Source of the DNA: JAVVEG01 sp032251455
GTDB taxonomy: Bacteria; Pseudomonadota; Gammaproteobacteria; Pseudomonadales; Pseudohongiellaceae
Assembly: GCA_032251455.1 (NCBI GenBank)
Contig: JAVVEG010000036.1
Location: 1 to 15,727, forward strand
Reading direction: 5' to 3'
DNA: 15,727 nt
Numbering within the stretch: the first letter of the stretch is position 1; every line of letters begins with the position of its first letter. Below, piece after piece: positions 15,105 to 15,727 of the stretch. The position numbers and the translations under genes were made by a program. The notes beneath the pieces were generated by a model, which saw only the letters and a list, made by a program, of their open reading frames with translations, had not been told where the DNA came from and searched no databases.

Positions 15105-15725
15105 ATGGAACACCAGATGTCCCACCTGTTCGCGCTGCCCTTGTACAAGGCCAGCCTGAACAGGGAATACAGCGCAGAAGAACGCCTCTTCTTTCAAAAT
15201 GAGCTGCGCGACCCGATCCTGGCCATATCGAATTATTCGTCACGCAACAAGAACGTGCTCGATGCCGAAGCCATGCAAGACATTCGCAAATTTCTGCAGA
15301 GTCATCTGGATAATTTTTTCCGGATTACCTTCAATACCGCCAATGAGGTGAGCCTGCAGATCACCCAGTCCTGGTTGACCCGCAGCCTGAAAGGCCAGTC
15401 CCATCACCCGCATACCCATCCCAACAGCATCATCAGTGGTGCCCTGTATATCAATCTGGCGGCCAGGGATGGCATCACCTTTTTCAGGAATGAGGACAAT
15501 CTGTGGTATGAGCTGATCCGCAAGGAAGAAACCTATTACAACGCATCGCGCTATTTCATCGCCACCGCAGTGGGCGACGTGGTTCTGTTCCCTTCCCATA
15601 TCAGGCACGGAGTCCATGCCGTGAGCGAGGATATCGAACGGATCAGCCTGTCATTCAATACTTTCTTCTCCGGGGAACTCGGTCGGAAAGAATTCTCCAA
15701 TGCGGTGAAGATCTCGCTGGGATAA
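15105..15725 (+). CDS. Putative 2OG-Fe(II) oxygenase family protein
   Basis: Predicted soluble non-haem iron dioxygenase (206 aa) using 2-oxoglutarate and O2; substrate unknown. The start at LFALPLYKASL is typical of the small family of putative 2OG-Fe(II) oxygenases described from marine bacteria and cyanophages. Core motifs are visible: WLTRSLKGQSHHPHTHPNS (the HxHP ligand region, H103-T104-H105), ISGALYIN, then GDVVLFPSHIRHGV with H168 as likely distal iron ligand and R179 in ERISLSFN as likely 2OG-binding arginine. Family members have similar length. The ATG at 15105 is chosen because AGGAG stands 5 nt upstream; an ATG at 15117 also exists. It is divergent from the c-di-GMP gene and the window ends 2 bp after its stop, so downstream partners are unseen. 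The fold assignment is fairly sure; peptide, lipid or small-molecule hydroxylation cannot be told apart. Confidence 0.78.
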   Translation: MEHQMSHLFALPLYKASLNREYSAEERLFFQNELRDPILAISNYSSRNKNVLDAEAMQDIRKFLQSHLDNFFRITFNTANEVSLQITQSWLTRSLKGQSHHPHTHPNSIISGALYINLAARDGITFFRNEDNLWYELIRKEETYYNASRYFIATAVGDVVLFPSHIRHGVHAVSEDIERISLSFNTFFSGELGRKEFSNAVKISLG

Positions 15726-15727
15726 CT

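Noticed and set aside
1..15727. Defence island, CRISPR, transposon or prophage content
   Set aside because: No repeat-spacer array, transposase, integrase, toxin-antitoxin pair or phage structural gene was recognisable in any frame, and no tRNA cloverleaf or rRNA segment was seen by eye.

Overview
The window is chromosomal DNA of moderate to high GC content, most likely from a heterotrophic, probably aquatic gammaproteobacterium. This rests on family content only: a HemP / HemR-ShuA-type heme receptor module with Fur-like operators, an EAL-CBS-GGDEF signalling protein, an exported alpha-carbonic anhydrase and a marine-type 2OG-Fe(II) oxygenase. The genus cannot be named from the sequence. No rRNA, tRNA, CRISPR array, insertion sequence, integrase or phage gene was seen. 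All coding sequences look intact.

Layout. (1) 2-736 (+): exported alpha-carbonic anhydrase, convergent with (2) a minus-strand pair read 4425 to 783: a Baeyer-Villiger-type flavin monooxygenase followed by a large secreted alpha/beta hydrolase. A ketone-to-ester-to-alcohol-plus-acid route is the obvious reading, although the two proteins are predicted to sit in different compartments. (3) A 356-bp divergent intergenic region (4426-4781) carries an inverted repeat, three copies of the octamer CTTGCAAA (two as a tandem direct repeat with a 12-bp period) and a candidate promoter. (4) 4782-9370 (+): a tight four-gene operon for a MacAB-like tripartite efflux or export system with a periplasmic adaptor, a separate LolD/MacB-type ATPase and two different FtsX/MacB-type permeases. 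No outer-membrane TolC partner is present in the window.

(5) 12849 down to 9401 (-): a heme-uptake operon consisting of hemP, a TonB-dependent heme receptor with both expected heme-ligand histidines and the FRAP box, and a signal-peptide-bearing two-lobed CbiX-like protein. A Fur-box-like palindrome overlaps a candidate promoter upstream of hemP. The CbiX-like protein keeps the AHG histidine in each lobe but lacks the usual second active-site histidine, and it has a His-bearing linker. No heme ABC importer or cytoplasmic heme-degrading enzyme is encoded here. An exported chelatase-fold protein directly downstream of a heme receptor is the most intriguing element of the window: it suggests periplasmic handling, or even demetallation, of imported tetrapyrrole.

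(6) 14757 down to 12970 (-): an EAL-CBS-GGDEF cyclic-di-GMP protein with an intact EAL site, a GGDDF variant and a degenerate I-site. (7) A divergent intergenic region (14758-15104) holds a strong interrupted palindrome of unknown role. (8) 15105-15725 (+): a 2OG-Fe(II) oxygenase-family protein of unknown substrate.
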